From Tulasnella sp. 424 (lineage: Eukaryota > Basidiomycota > Agaricomycetes > Cantharellales > Tulasnellaceae), in assembly GCA_019633425.1 (NCBI GenBank), contig WSUB01000024.1:124001-188000 (forward strand): a stretch of 64,000 nt of DNA. Direction: 5' to 3'. Position 1 is the stretch's first letter. Every line of letters begins with the position of its first letter. The notes under the pieces are model-generated. The model had not been told where the DNA came from, did no database searches, and was given only the letters and a program-made list of their open reading frames with translations. The position numbers were made by a program, and so were the translations under genes. Positions 24,501 through 35,636 of this stretch are shown in pieces.

Positions 24501-24619
24501 GACTCACGTTCGGCGTATAGGGAGGCTTTTTCTAGCTGGTCATCCACAATCTCGAGTCCGCCGGACACGAGCCTAGTGGGCCAGGAAAGAGAGGGAGGCG
24601 TCAAGTGAAGGGCCGTCAT
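18537..24619 (-). CDS. ppo: Ppo-type fatty-acid dioxygenase with P450-like half and jacalin-like C-terminal tail
   Basis: The start at 24617-24619 gives MTALHLTPPSLSWPTRLVSG, in frame with LEKASLYAEQLNHALRPIPK. The heme dioxygenase half is intact. VIHSLFHTDH carries the distal His (TH-F/Y type of cyclooxygenases), SSYLDLSIIYG is a conserved Ppo block, SRNHNYI holds the proximal His, and LYHFHASIS holds the catalytic Tyr (usually YRWH). The P450-like half follows, with VVLEAIRLAP (ExxR intact), but the heme-Cys loop reads GLARLLGP with Leu for Cys. The canonical end of the family is LPGGTKFRQYLDG...KLLLD near 20215. Translation continues from there for about 420 residues through at least six short introns. 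The tail has a Pro/Ser/Gly linker, two 16-residue repeats, and a domain from about 19110 to the TAG at 18537-18539 (GEKIVRVEGRESDKMVTSM, VLRYFSGNEYVDHVQP) that resembles a jacalin beta-prism. No in-frame Met occurs between the two parts. The enzyme should oxygenate linoleate-type fatty acids to hydroperoxides (oxylipin signalling). The jacalin call is by pattern only. Confidence 0.85.
19666..19795 (-). repeat. Two tandem coding repeats ending in KPDLPPRK
   Basis: Two 48-nt blocks start 81 bp apart (about 19666 and 19747) and encode EDFKIWKPDLPPRK and EVFKTWKPDLPPRK inside the linker of the oxygenase tail. Each contains PDLPPR, which fits the PxxPxR consensus of class II SH3 ligands. That they bind an SH3 domain is inference. 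Confidence 0.85.
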
Positions 24620-25297
24620 CTTTGCAAAAGACGAGGAAGGAGGAGAGGGGAGAGGGACGAGATGTCCGAAAAGCGAATCGACGTCTGGTCTTTATAAATG
24701 ACCTCTCAGACAGGGGAGGCTTGTACGGGAGAATGACGTCGTCCTGTTCGGAAGTTGCTCGCGTCTTAACTCGGGGAGACCTCAACAGAGGAAATTTCAA
24801 GCCACAGTCAAGGCCGATATCATGCACCGATTCATGGCTCGAAGCTCGGTCATATGTTGTTGCCTAGTCTCACCTGAGTGGGTCTGTTCTCAATACCGCG
24901 AACTTGGGAACGGATAGCACATAGAAGCACTAGCGAAATACCAGCTCAACTCACTGTTTGGAAGCCATCTCAAAATTAAAGCTGTTATACCTTGTCTGAA
25001 TTCGTGCTTGAAGGAGATGATCACGACTGTACGATTGCACTGAGCCGGTTCGAAGTGATGGCCAGAGGGGGCCCACTGGATGGTTGGAGGAATGTCAAAT
25101 CACTCATCAATGATAGCGTTTGGACGTTAAAGATGATATAGGCGTCAAAGCTTTCCTTTCCAGGAGGCGAGTGAGAGCCTAGTTAGAACGAGGGGAAAGG
25201 TCGGAACCAACTGTCCTGTTTGTTTGGATATTCCCAGGAAGTCGCCGTCTCCGTCCTCTGGGATTTTCAAACTTTCATCAAACCACCAGAGGCAGAA
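24620..25297. promoter_or_regulatory. Divergent promoter region (ppo / RPB8)
   Basis: This 678-bp spacer lies between two outward-pointing start codons. An upstream ATG on the minus strand (24967-24969, MASK) is followed by gtgagt and could open a 5' leader exon of the oxygenase gene. I see no other gene in it. Confidence 0.45.
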
Positions 25298-25939
25298 ATG
25301 GCCACTCGAGACTCTAACATTCTTTTCGATGACATCTTCACAATCAACGGCATTGATACGGAAGGCAAACGGTTCGATAGAGGTAACCCTCCTTGAAATC
25401 TCTGTCATCCCAATATCTAAGAATGCTCGTTTTCTACCTCCAAGTGTCTCGCCTTTCGGCAAAATCTTCCAACTTCGACATGACGTTGGTGCTCGACTAT
25501 AACGTAGAACTCTACCCATTATACAAAGGAGATGCAATAACTGTCACCTTGGCGTCATCCCTGTCTCTAGGAGGGATAACCGAAGACGAAGATGCAAACA
25601 CATGGCGGCCAGGAGCAAAGAAGACCAAAGGACTGGACGACGACTACGATTACGTCATGTACGGCAGGGTAAGAATACTTTTTATTGTATCTAGAACCTA
25701 TAAAACTGAGACTATTGCCGCATTAAAGGTGTACAAGTTCGATGAGGCCGCCGAGGGCAAAGTGTGCGTATCATCCCCATCTTTCCAAATATTACTAAAA
25801 AACCTCATGCGATATTCTCCACCTCTAAAGAACCGTCTATGTATCATTTGGCGGGCTTCTTATGTCTTTAGCCGGGTCATTCCGTCACCTGCAAAATGTC
25901 GTCATTGGCGAGAACATCTACATCCTTATGCGAAGATAG
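25298..25939 (+). CDS. RPB8: RNA polymerases I, II and III subunit RPABC3 (RPB8)
   Basis: Four exons (25298-25382, 25445-25668, 25729-25763, 25831-25939) give 453 nt and 150 residues, the usual size for RPB8. The N terminus (ILFDDIFTINGIDTEGKRFD), the block RVSRLSAKSSNFDMTLVLDYNVELYP, and the acidic loop followed by DYDYVMYGRVYKFDE are diagnostic of the family. The end VYVSFGGLLMSLAGSFRHL...NIYILMRR is the conserved C-terminal strand pair. The protein is an OB-fold subunit shared by all three nuclear RNA polymerases. It is complete and converges with endonuclease V, whose stop codon is 95 bp away. Confidence 0.96.
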
Positions 25940-26033
25940 GCATTTCACCAAACCGTTTCTTCCCACATTACACTCTTGTATTACACAATCATCCATATTC
26001 CACAATCCAAACAATAAATCATTCGTCATACTC

Positions 26034-27263
26034 TCAATCACCTGCACCAGGTTTCTGCGCTAATGCCTTCCGTACAGCAATTCGAGATAGCTCGTCAGCT
26101 CTTCTCGTCGGCTCCGGGACGCGAACTCTACTCATAAGCAGGGCAAGTCGTACGGCTGTTCGTAACGAAACCCTATGCGCGGGTGAGACGAATATGGGGT
26201 TCTTCGCGCCTTTCGATGACAGCACCGCCTGTCGATGGTCCTCGGGTTACTGTCCCTTCCCCAAACGCTCGCTATCGCATCAACTCACCGCCCCGATATA
26301 TGCATTGCGGCTTGCGACTGGACTTTCCTCCGATTGTCTGTGTAAACCGAACCAGTCCCCTTGTTGTTTCAGTACCTTTTGAGCCATCTGGCGCATTCCC
26401 TTCTGAGTTGCCCTCCATTTCTCTCCTATTGCTACAGAGTGACCCTCGTCGTGTTGCTCTTTTTCAGGAGAACCGTGGGGTGGATGGTAATTCTTCGCCA
26501 CTCCTATCTGCATGGAGCGGGTGAGGGTGAGTTGGGTGAAAGCATCACGGTCTGGGAATATCGCTTACCGTAGGCAAGCCGGATCTTACCCCCACGGCAC
26601 AAGCGGAACCGGCTTCTCTGACATGAAGTCTTCCGTTTCCATCGACGACAAGCAGCTGGGGGAACTCGTCCTCTTTTCCGTCATTTTGGAGTTTCGCTCT
26701 GAGTTTGTCGAGTAGGCTGAGATATGTGGGGGCTTCGCGGTATGCAAGAAATGATGGTATATATGGCGTACTGAGATATATCGGCTCTGTCAATTCGTGG
26801 CGAAGCTAAGGTGGTTTCGTGCCGAATGTTCAGCACCTCTCAAATCGACCAGGGACCCAGCCGCTGCTCACCTTGAAGGACGGATATTCCAACACTGCTA
26901 TAGTCGCGTACGCATCTGGAAGTCCTTCGTGTTCCTCCTTGTTGCCACTTGTAACGTCTTCACCACCCACGAAGCTGATATCCAGCCCTCCGACATACTT
27001 CAAGCCTTCCACACCGATTGCATCTGTGCTCTCAGAATGAACTAGAGGTTCGTCAAAATCTTCACCGCCCGAACCGTCTTCAGGCGTATTTTTGCTTGTG
27101 ATGCTGAATGGCAGGTCGTCATAGAATTTACACTCTCGAGCCAAGTCCTTCTGTTCGCTGTTGGGGATTGTCAACCCTTTGTCCGATTGGTGTTGTGCGG
27201 GGCCCACCTTGTCCATCTTTCTCTCAGAATATCGAGGTTCTCTGTGGATCCCTGGTCTTCCAT
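26034..27263 (-). CDS. Endonuclease V (deoxyinosine/inosine-specific nuclease)
   Basis: The start at 27261-27263 gives MEDQGSTENLDILRERWTSEQKDLAREC once an intron (donor after ...RWTS codon base two, acceptor ccccaacag) is removed. This RERW..EQ..LA pattern is the typical EndoV N terminus, so I prefer it to the Met at 27216. KYVGGLDISF carries the first catalytic Asp, and FLAYREAP the catalytic Glu. VVDGNGRLHVREAG carries the second Asp and the conserved His. IGVAKNYHPP and PIFVSPAHRVSLRTAVRLAL with RVPEPTRRADELSR complete the family signature. A linker of about 35 residues after the first strand is longer than usual. EndoV cuts nucleic acid one phosphodiester 3' of inosine; eukaryotic forms act mainly on RNA. 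In the usual AS/C-H-L/F-G motif the His is replaced here (SACAVGV). Confidence 0.93.
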
Positions 27264-27551
27264 TTTAAGATATAGGTTTGCGTCGCCGCCGTGGTGGTGG
27301 TAGGAATGGATGATTATTTCAATGCTGTGCTGTGCAGGTAGCCGCTTCACTGCCATCACATGACTCCCGCAAATCATTGTATAGAGCAACATGCGAGGAC
27401 GCTATCTCAAGTCACATTCCAGTCAAACGTGCACCGAAAACACTTGTCTACGGAACGCCATGACCGGGAGCGGTTGGCTCGTCGACACCAGCAACTCAGG
27501 ACCCCACTTTTGAACTCACTCGAACATGGCACAAGTTACTACTACCGTACA

Positions 27552-30527
27552 TCATGAAGGCGACCCTATGGGGGGAAACGGAGGGTCTAAGAAGTGAGAT
27601 GACTGATACAGCTCAGGTTCGGGAAAACGAGGAGCGGTCCAAATGTTGATTTGGCTACCATCAGCAGCCGCCAACATGAGAGGGCCCGAGCCGCTTGGGT
27701 TCCAGGCCACCACACCCGCGTTGATCATCTCGGTCTTTAAGAACATTCCTGTTGAGCGATCCCATATGTGGAGCCGGTCAACCTCTGACTGCGGATCTAC
27801 GTCAAGGAATTGGTGAACTTCGGGGGTTCACTCGTGGCACTCGGCATCCGTACCTCGTGAACTCGCACAGATGACATATTGATTACGCGCTCCGCTGAAA
27901 AATAAACTATTTCAGTTCCGATACTCATCCGGCGTTATTCAACGGCATACCCTATTCGCAGTGGTCCTTTGAACACCCTTTCCTGAGCATCGTCCAACCG
28001 GAAGCTGTGACCTTCCGTAATTCTTATCTGGTCTCCGGAAATCTTGACCTTCCAGAGCTCGGGTGGGGTATAATCTTTGTGCGACACGAGCATGAAATGC
28101 GTGCCGGATGCCGTCAAGGTCAAGGAAATCTTTGACGCAGTCCTCGGGACAGCTGTCTGAGCAACATACTTCCTGTCCGCAATATTGCATACTGATACAA
28201 TTCAGCGGGAAGAAGCTGTATTCAGCTAGCAAAGGAATAACTTACAAACAAGAATATGTGGAGCCTTCATCGTAGCTGGCGTGTCTTCATCGGGAGCGAG
28301 AAGGATCCATAAACTTGCGCAGTGGATGTCAGAACCAGTGCCAGTGTTCAGAACATACCATACTTCATGGAACTTACTGCTGCTCATCGTGTGCCGGACT
28401 AGCCCAAAGAGTTTCCATTCCAAAAGGAACCTCTATCGGAATGATGATGTTTGTTTGGAAATCCTGTTCCTCTGGTCAACTATTGCTCCGATTCAGAAGG
28501 CGCTCCGTACGTACCACAATATCCGCGACTCGTCGATTTAATGAAACGTAGCGTTTACAGTCACGAAGCCAAAAGGCGACCCTGACGTCCTTGGAAGCTG
28601 CCAAGGTACTAAGGAGAAAGCCAGTCTTTAAACCAAGTCAGCGCAAGCAGGACTGAATGCCGTTGTTCCGAAACCGCACCTCTGTAGCCCAAACCTTGAT
28701 GTTTCTGTCGGTTCTTGTTAGAAGGCACAGATTGTTTGGCGACCACGCAACTTGGAGATGGGACACGACATTAGCCTCGGCAGGTCGGACGAGGACGCGA
28801 TATGCAGAAACTCGGTGGTCGGAGTCGACTTTCCATAATACTGCTTTCCAATCGTGATTGCACGTTGCCAGCCATTGTCCGTTTGGAGAGAATTGCATAT
28901 CTCGTATAGTCCCACGGTCGACGAGTTCCTGAGATAAGCTAAACAAGGTGTCGTGCCAACGTATCATGAGGTATTCGCGACGGGGTAGGGTGAGTCCAGC
29001 CCCATTGTCGACCTGCCGGCGGGCTTCCATAATCATGCTGATTGCTGTTTTGAATCTCTCCCTCGGTGTTATACGCCCAGGTTGAAATAGCTGGTTTTCC
29101 GGTTTAACTACCTTGCTCCTGACCTCAAGGGCCGGGATTGTCGATGTAGTGTTGTCAGCGACAAGCGTTTGTTGGCTTTCCTCGAACGTCATCTCGTCGG
29201 CGGCAGATATTGAATTATCAGCTGTGTCCGAGGAGACCTCTGATTGTGCAATGCCGTTCGTTACAGCGGCGCAACGGGGCATAGTTGGCCTACCACTGGG
29301 TTCCAGCTGCCAACACTCCTGTAGGAGATGACGAATAGGTTTTGCTACCTTGAGCATCCTCGTTTCGACAGGCGTCTGCCGTTGAACCAGTGCAACTGTG
29401 AGCATGATTTCGTTCTTGGCGTTCGGGAATGGTTGTAATCCTGTTAAAACCTTCACGTGGCTCAGTTAACAGTCTTGCCCAATCGAGAAGAACTCTCCCC
29501 TTACTTCCATCATCACGCATCCAAATGCCCATACATCGCTGCGAAGAGTATGGCGGGCGCCGTCCTCCAACAGCTCCGGACTCAGGTATCGGAGAGACCC
29601 TTTGAGGGCTTTCGTCGTAGTCAACCCGGAATCGGCATTATCTACGAGCTGGGAAAGCCCGAAATCGGCAATGACGGCTGTCCTCTCGTCGGTAACCAAG
29701 ATGTTGGCCTGAAAAGCAGCAATTCAAACTTGAGTCTGTTGAAATTCGGTAAGCCTTCGATCGCTAGCTTACAGGCTTCATATCTCCGTGACAGATACCC
29801 TGCGCATGGAGATATGCGAGACCTCTGGCTGTATCCACGATCTGCGTAAACGGTGTCAGCGGCGCTGAAAATTCAGGCCGAAGGGAACCAGTGCCTCACA
29901 AGCTTGATACGAAGAGGGGAGTCCAGATTAATGTTTTTAATGAATTGGGAAAGATTTCCGTTCTCAATGTACGGTGAAATTAACCAGGCCGTCGACATCC
30001 GCTGGTTCAAATGATAACCGAGGAATTGCAAAACGTTCGGATGAGAAAGTTGAGCCCATATTTTTATTTCTCGAGCAAGCCTCTGCGACAAGGGGCTTGA
30101 TGGTTAGTTCCTGCCGAATGTGTTCGGCTCGAGCGAGCACGGGACTTACAATAGCGACTCGTATCCGATCCAAGTTGTCTCCGAAGCTCCGAAGCTCTTT
30201 GACGGCGACAGTCCGAGGTGCGCACCCCGGTCTTACGAGAATGGCTTGGTACACGTCACTGTATGCTCCGGCTGCAATGGTAAAGATGAATTAGGTAAGA
30301 TACCGTCAGGCTCATCTCCATTCACGTACATGTACATCTCGAGGACATTGTCACATCCAAGCTTTCCTCCTCGATCCTAAGATGCGAAAGAGATTCAAGG
30401 ACTGATTCCTGGCGTTTGCTGTTGAGTCAGGATCATCGCCTCGACGGGCACAGCCATATACCCAAGGTGATGGTCAACTTACGAGAGTCTTTTTCAACGA
30501 TTCATAGTCATATTGGGCTTGGCTCAT
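27552..30527 (-). CDS. Protein kinase with C-terminal WD40-type domain
   Basis: The proposed start at 30525-30527 (MSQAQYDYESLKKTL) leads through two short introns into GAYSDVYQAIL, a glycine-loop equivalent, and TVAVKELRSF with the ATP-binding Lys. The rest of the kinase core reads LAREIKIWAQLSHPNVLQFLG, then GLAYLHAQGICHGDMKP (HGD in place of HRD), ADFGLSQLVD, the activation-segment end YLSPELLEDG, and SDVWAFGCVMMEVLTG. All catalytic residues are present. The kinase belongs to the TKL-like class expanded in basidiomycetes. After a Thr/Ser-rich spacer come WD40-like blades (IRDMQFSPNGQWLATCNHDWKAVLW, LQVAWSPNNLCLLTR, MINAGVVAWNPSGSGPLMLAAAD), ending at GSPS and the stop at 27552-27554. The blades probably bind a protein partner. 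Splicing in the 27.8-28.6 kb part is uncertain. Confidence 0.8.
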
Positions 30528-30820
30528 GAAGTAAACGTATCTAGAGTTGGTATCGTGGTTGCTGAAGGGGTATTACACTAGTAGCAAAGCTTCGAGAGTG
30601 TCGGGTTGGGGAGAAACGCGAGTCTAGGCGATCGCCGAACACAAGTTTGTCGTTGTTGTCCCATGCGCTCCCAGAAGTACGTCCCCCACTGGCAGGTCCA
30701 CGACTACAAACTCGAACGGCTGACAGTATAGAACCTGGTAATAAAATATCACATATATATAACCAAATACAGCAGTCGCAGATAAGTGAGAGCACAAAAG
30801 TCGAACGAAAATAATTACAC

Positions 30821-32524
30821 CTATGAAGTCGTCTCCTCCTTTGGAGCGTACATGCCTTGACCGAGTGGAAGCTAAGTATGTGCTTGTTAGCACAAAGAGA
30901 AAGATTCATTTGAGAATGAGTAAAAATACGATCTTACCATAAAACCTTCTCCGTCATTCCAAGCAACAGTCCTCCGCAACGCAATCATGCTCATAGTGCT
31001 CCCTGCCGTCCCAACGAAACCGGTTCCCATCGCTTGAAGCATAGCATCGATCAGCGGTGGGTACCACAAACTTCCATGTCGTTCAACAGTCCGTTCTTTG
31101 GTATGGTCGATGTACTTCCATCCTAGCTTCTCCACTTCAACCCACCATGCTGGGTCGGATTCGTCGGAAAGGATGAGAACGTTTTGGGGAGAAATCGAAA
31201 CACCATGTTTTGCTTTCAGGGTAGCCCGAACGTCGTTAACAGCATCGAGCCATGCTGAGAGGGGTGGCAGACAGTGCTCTATTGGAGAGTCACCGCAATA
31301 ATTACCGAAATCTCCACGTCGTGCGTGAATCGAGACGAACTATGGTCGGGCGAGAATTTATGGTAAATAAGGCGGGCTGTTTTCCGAAATTTCGTCTGGA
31401 GAATGCCTTACCTTGGGAATAGGCTCGACTTCGAACAGTCCAAACGCTTTCCTGATGTAGCTTTCTGCCAACTTGATCATATTGGGATGGAATCGAAGAT
31501 GACGTCCAACGAATCTCCAAACAGGAGCATAGTCCCTCTCCCATTCGAACGGCTCGAAAACGGAGGTATAGTAGAGCATGTCGAAGCACAAGAACGTTTC
31601 GTTGGGAATCCTGGACTCTTTATAGTAATATGAAGGAATGGGTGTGGTGCTCCGCAGAGCCTCTTCACGTCCTTCAGGGAAGCCGAGTTTTGCCAGGCCC
31701 CAGAGGGAAACGTGCAAACCTGAGATCTGAGTGTTATCTGGTACCCTCGTGTGCGATACATCTAGTTAAGGAATGCCATTAGCAGGTAAAGAGGGACTAG
31801 GAGTTCCGCAAAGCGCAAAATAGGTTCTTTACCTACGCCCAGTGTGCCGTGTAGATGTGAACCTCGCGGGCTTCCTTCGACCGTAGCAAAGGCACTCCAG
31901 CAGCCAATGATGTCGTGGGTGCTACTTCCGTTCTTTAGATCGCGCCATTCGATCACTGGGTGGTTCAACGCATCTCGGAGGCGAGGAAGGTCGAAGAAGT
32001 CTCCGAACGGGAAGTCTCCGGTTCCATAGCCGATATGCGACGGTGAGAATGGAGGGACAACAGCGACACGGGACGTGATGATCCCCAGATAAATCATGTT
32101 GGCAACCGTCATCACATCGTTTGTCCACCCTGCGTCGGTGAACGTGGTGATGTACCTCGTGTCGTTGCGGAGGTTTTCTAAATTACAGAGCGAAGGAGAA
32201 CAATGGAGTCAGCGTTCAAGGAGCACCTGCAATGCGGTCTACTCATGACGTACCGAGAAGGGTTGCTGTCGGGGGTCCGTTTACAAAATCCCGGACGCGA
32301 AACTTTCCTTCAGGATGGGTAACGGCTTTGGGATTACCTAGACCATCATCCAGCTGCGGCTGACACGTCTGGCCGCGCCAATGCAGAGCGTCAGACAGCT
32401 TTCCTGAGGATATTCGATTTTTTCCACTTGATGTTACATAGAGCATGATGAGAAGGGAGGCGGATGCGAGGACGGAGCGAAGAAAGGCCTGGGAGTTGAA
32501 CCTGCTAAGACCGAGAACCGGCAT
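30821..32524 (-). CDS. O-fucosyltransferase-like type II membrane protein, copy 1
   Basis: The start at 32522-32524 gives MPVLGLSRFNSQAFLRSVLASASLLIMLYVTS when read through, a short cytoplasmic end and one membrane anchor, then a lumenal Ser-rich stem and CQPQLDDGL. The catalytic region has GWTNDVMTVANMIYLGIITS, RVAVVPPFSPSHIGYGTGDF, and FVSIHARRGDFGNYC with the HxRRGDF motif of GDP-fucose protein O-fucosyltransferases. VLILSDESDPAWWVEVEKLGW and GTGFVGTAGSTMSMIALRR match the nucleotide-sugar-binding half of that fold. The last intron joins GEGFM to LPLGQGMYAPKEETTS and the stop at 30821-30823. It should glycosylate proteins or glycans in the Golgi; the donor sugar is not certain. Copy 1 differs from the other two by scattered substitutions but is intact. 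Confidence 0.78.
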
Positions 32525-33208
32525 CGTTGGGCTTATTCTTAGTAGTGGCGGTTTGTGGGTAACGATGAGGAACAGCTGGTGGATCAAGACGAACGACGAA
32601 AAAAAAGAGTGAAGGGGACAGAAATAGGTTTTGCAACCGTGTCAGTAAATTGGTTTCCCAGGGTCTCGACCCTTGCCGCCTGCCCTAGCCAACTCGGCGA
32701 AGCCAGAGCCAACACGGCTCAAACCGTAAACGGTATAGCACGGATTACGCCACACCTAGACACAGACGTAATGAAACAGGGTCAAAAGGAAGAAGGGGAC
32801 AAAGTGGACAGCAGGGGAAAGGTTTAGGTATGGATCGACGTCGACAGCGAGTCGACCCTCAACGATTCACGGTACGAGTCGGATTCAGACTGGCTCATAA
32901 TCAAGATAAATATATCTAGAGTTGATACCGTAGTTGCTTAAGAGGTATTATGCTAGTAGTGAAGCTTTCGGAGTACGTATTGGAAGAAACGGAATATACC
33001 CTATCGGTAATTGCCGAACACAAGTTTTGTATTTGATGTCCCATCCATCCTCAGTCTACTTATCAGATACACGAGGTCCCCAACAACCCGAGTGGTTAAC
33101 TGTGCGGAACATGGTAAAGAGAATATTACATATACCTAAGCAAAAACAACAATAGCAGATAAGTGGGAGCACCAATAGTCCAACGGAAATAAAACAATCA
33201 CAGCGACT

Positions 33209-34916
33209 CTATGAAATCGTCTCCTCCTTTGGAGCGTACATACCTTGACCCCCTAGAACCTAAGTAGCCGCTTGTCAGCCCAAGAAGAAATATTTATTTG
33301 AGAATAAATAAAAATGCCGTCTTACCATAACACCCACTCCGTCATTCCATTCAACAGTCCTCCGCAACGCCACCAAGCTCATTGTGCTCCCTCCTGTTCC
33401 AGCGAAACCAGTTCCCATCGCCTGAAGCATCGCATCGATCAGCGGTGGGTACCACAAGCTTCCATATCGTTCAATGGTCCGTTCTTTGGTATGGTCGATG
33501 TACTTCCATCCTAGCTTCTCCACTTCAGCCCACCATGCTGGGTCGGATTCGTCGGAAAGGACGATAACGTTTTGAGGAGAAATCGAAACACCATGTTTTG
33601 CTTTCAGGGAAGCCCGAACGCCGTTAACCGCATCGAGCCATGCTGAGAGGGGTGGCAGACAATGCTCTATTGGAGAGTCACCGCAGTAGTTCCCGAAATC
33701 TCCACGTCGTGCGTGAATCGAGATGAACTATGGTCAGGCGAGAATTTATGGTAAATTAGGCGGGCTGTTTTCCGAAATTCCGTCAAGAGAATGCCTTACC
33801 TTGGGAATAGGTTCGACTTCGAGCAGGCCAAACGCTTTCCTGATGTAGCTTTCTGCCAACTTGACCATATTAGGATGGAATCGAAGATGACGTCCAACGA
33901 ATCTCCAAGCAGGAGAATAGTCCCTTTCCCATTCCCACGCTTCGAAAGCGGAGGCATAGTAGAGCATGTCGAAGCACATGAAGGTTTCGTCGGGAACCAT
34001 GGACTTTTTATAGGACTGTGAAGGAATGGGTTGAGTGCCTCGCAGAGCCTCTGAACGACCTTCAGGGAAGCCCAGTTTTGCTAGGCCCCAGAGCGAAACG
34101 TGCAGGCCTGAGATCTGGGTGTTATCTGGTATCCTCGTGTGCGATACATCTAGTTAATGAAGCCATTAGCGGGTAAAAAGGGACTCGGCGGTCCACGAAA
34201 CGCAAAATAGGTTCCTTACCTACGCCCAGTGTGCCGTGTAGATGTGAACCTCGCGGGCTTCCTTGGACCGTAGCAAAGGCACTCCAGCAGCCAATGATGT
34301 CGTGGGCGGTGCTATTGTCGGCCTTTATATCGCGCCATTCGATCACTGGGTGGTCTAAAGCATCTCGGAGGCGAGGAAGGTCGAAAAAGTCCCCGAACGG
34401 GAAATCTCCAGTTCCGTAGCCGATATGTGACGGTGAGAATGGAGGGACAACAGCAACGCGGGACGTAATAATCCCCAGATAAATCATGTTGGCGACTGTC
34501 ATCACGTCGTTTGTCCATCCTGCGTCGGTGAACGTGGTGATGTACTTCGTGTCGTTGCGAAGGTTTTCTGGATTAAAGCGCAAAAGAGAACGCGGGAGTC
34601 AGTGATCCAAGAGTACACGTAATGACTCGATTCGTGACGTGCCTAGTAGCGTTTCCGTTGGGGGTCCGTTTACGAAATCCCGGACGGGGAACTTTCCTTC
34701 ACCATCGGTGACGGTCTGGGGGTCAGCTAGACCATCACCGAGCTGCGGCGGACACGTCTGACCGCGCCAATGCAGAGCGTCGGACAGCTTTCCTGAGGAT
34801 ATTCGATTTTTTCCACTTGATGTTGCATAGAGCATGATGAGAAGGGAGGCGGATGCAAAGACGGAGCGAAGAAAGGCCTGGGAGTTGAACCTGCTAAGAC
34901 CAAGAACCGCGGGCAT
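33209..34916 (-). CDS. O-fucosyltransferase-like type II membrane protein, copy 2
   Basis: This is the second tandem paralogue, with the same exon pattern as copy 1. The start at 34914-34916 (MPAVLGLSRFNSQAFLRS) has one extra residue. The membrane anchor, the GWTNDVMTVANMIYLGIITS block, the HARRGDF motif (near 33705) and GTGFAGTGGSTMSLVALRR are all intact. Copy 2 has AFEAWEWERDYSPAW where copies 1 and 3 have FEWERD..PVW. The C terminus is VLGGQGMYAPKEETIS with the stop at 33209-33211. From about 33523 to 33674 its DNA is identical to the left part of copy 3, which indicates very recent duplication or gene conversion. Function as for copy 1, by inference. Confidence 0.78.
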
Positions 34917-35636
34917 CTTTGGGCTTATCCTTGGCGCTGTTGTTGGTATCGATGAGGAACAGTTAGTGGGTCAAGACGAGCAACAAGAAAAAAAGAGTGA
35001 ACAGAAGTTGGGGACAGAAATAGGTTTTGCAACCGCGTCAGCAAATTGGTTTCCCAAAATCTCGACCCGTGCCACCTCCCCTGGCCGACTCGGCTAAGCC
35101 ACAGAACACGGCTAAAACCGTAAACGGTATAGCACGGATTACGCCACACCGGGACACAGACGTAAATTATGATGAAGCAGGGCCAAAAGGGAGAAGGGGA
35201 CAAGGTGACAGTAGGGAAAGCTTCAGGTATGGATCGACGTCGACAGCGAGTCGACAGTCAACTCACGAGTTTCCTCCTCAACGATGCATGGTACTAGTCG
35301 GATTCAGACTGGCTCATACTCAAGATAAATATATCTAGAACTGGTACCGTAGTTGCTTAAGAGGTATTATGCTAGTTGTGAAGCTTTCGGAGTACGTATT
35401 GGAATAAACGGGAATAAACCCCTCTCGGTAATTGCCGAACACAAGTTTTGTATTTGTTGTCCCATCCACCCTCAGTCTACTTATCAGGTACCCGAGGTCC
35501 CCAACAACTCGAGCGGTCAATTGTACGGAACATGGTAAAGAGAAGATTACATATATAAATAATATAACCAAATACAACAATAGCAGATAAGTGGGAGCAC
35601 AAATAGTCCAACGAAAATAAAATAATCACAGAGATC

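Noticed and set aside
32650..32720. tRNA-like sequence in the promoters of the tandem units
   Set aside because: A short stem-rich stretch recurs in each unit, but no cloverleaf with A and B boxes can be drawn.
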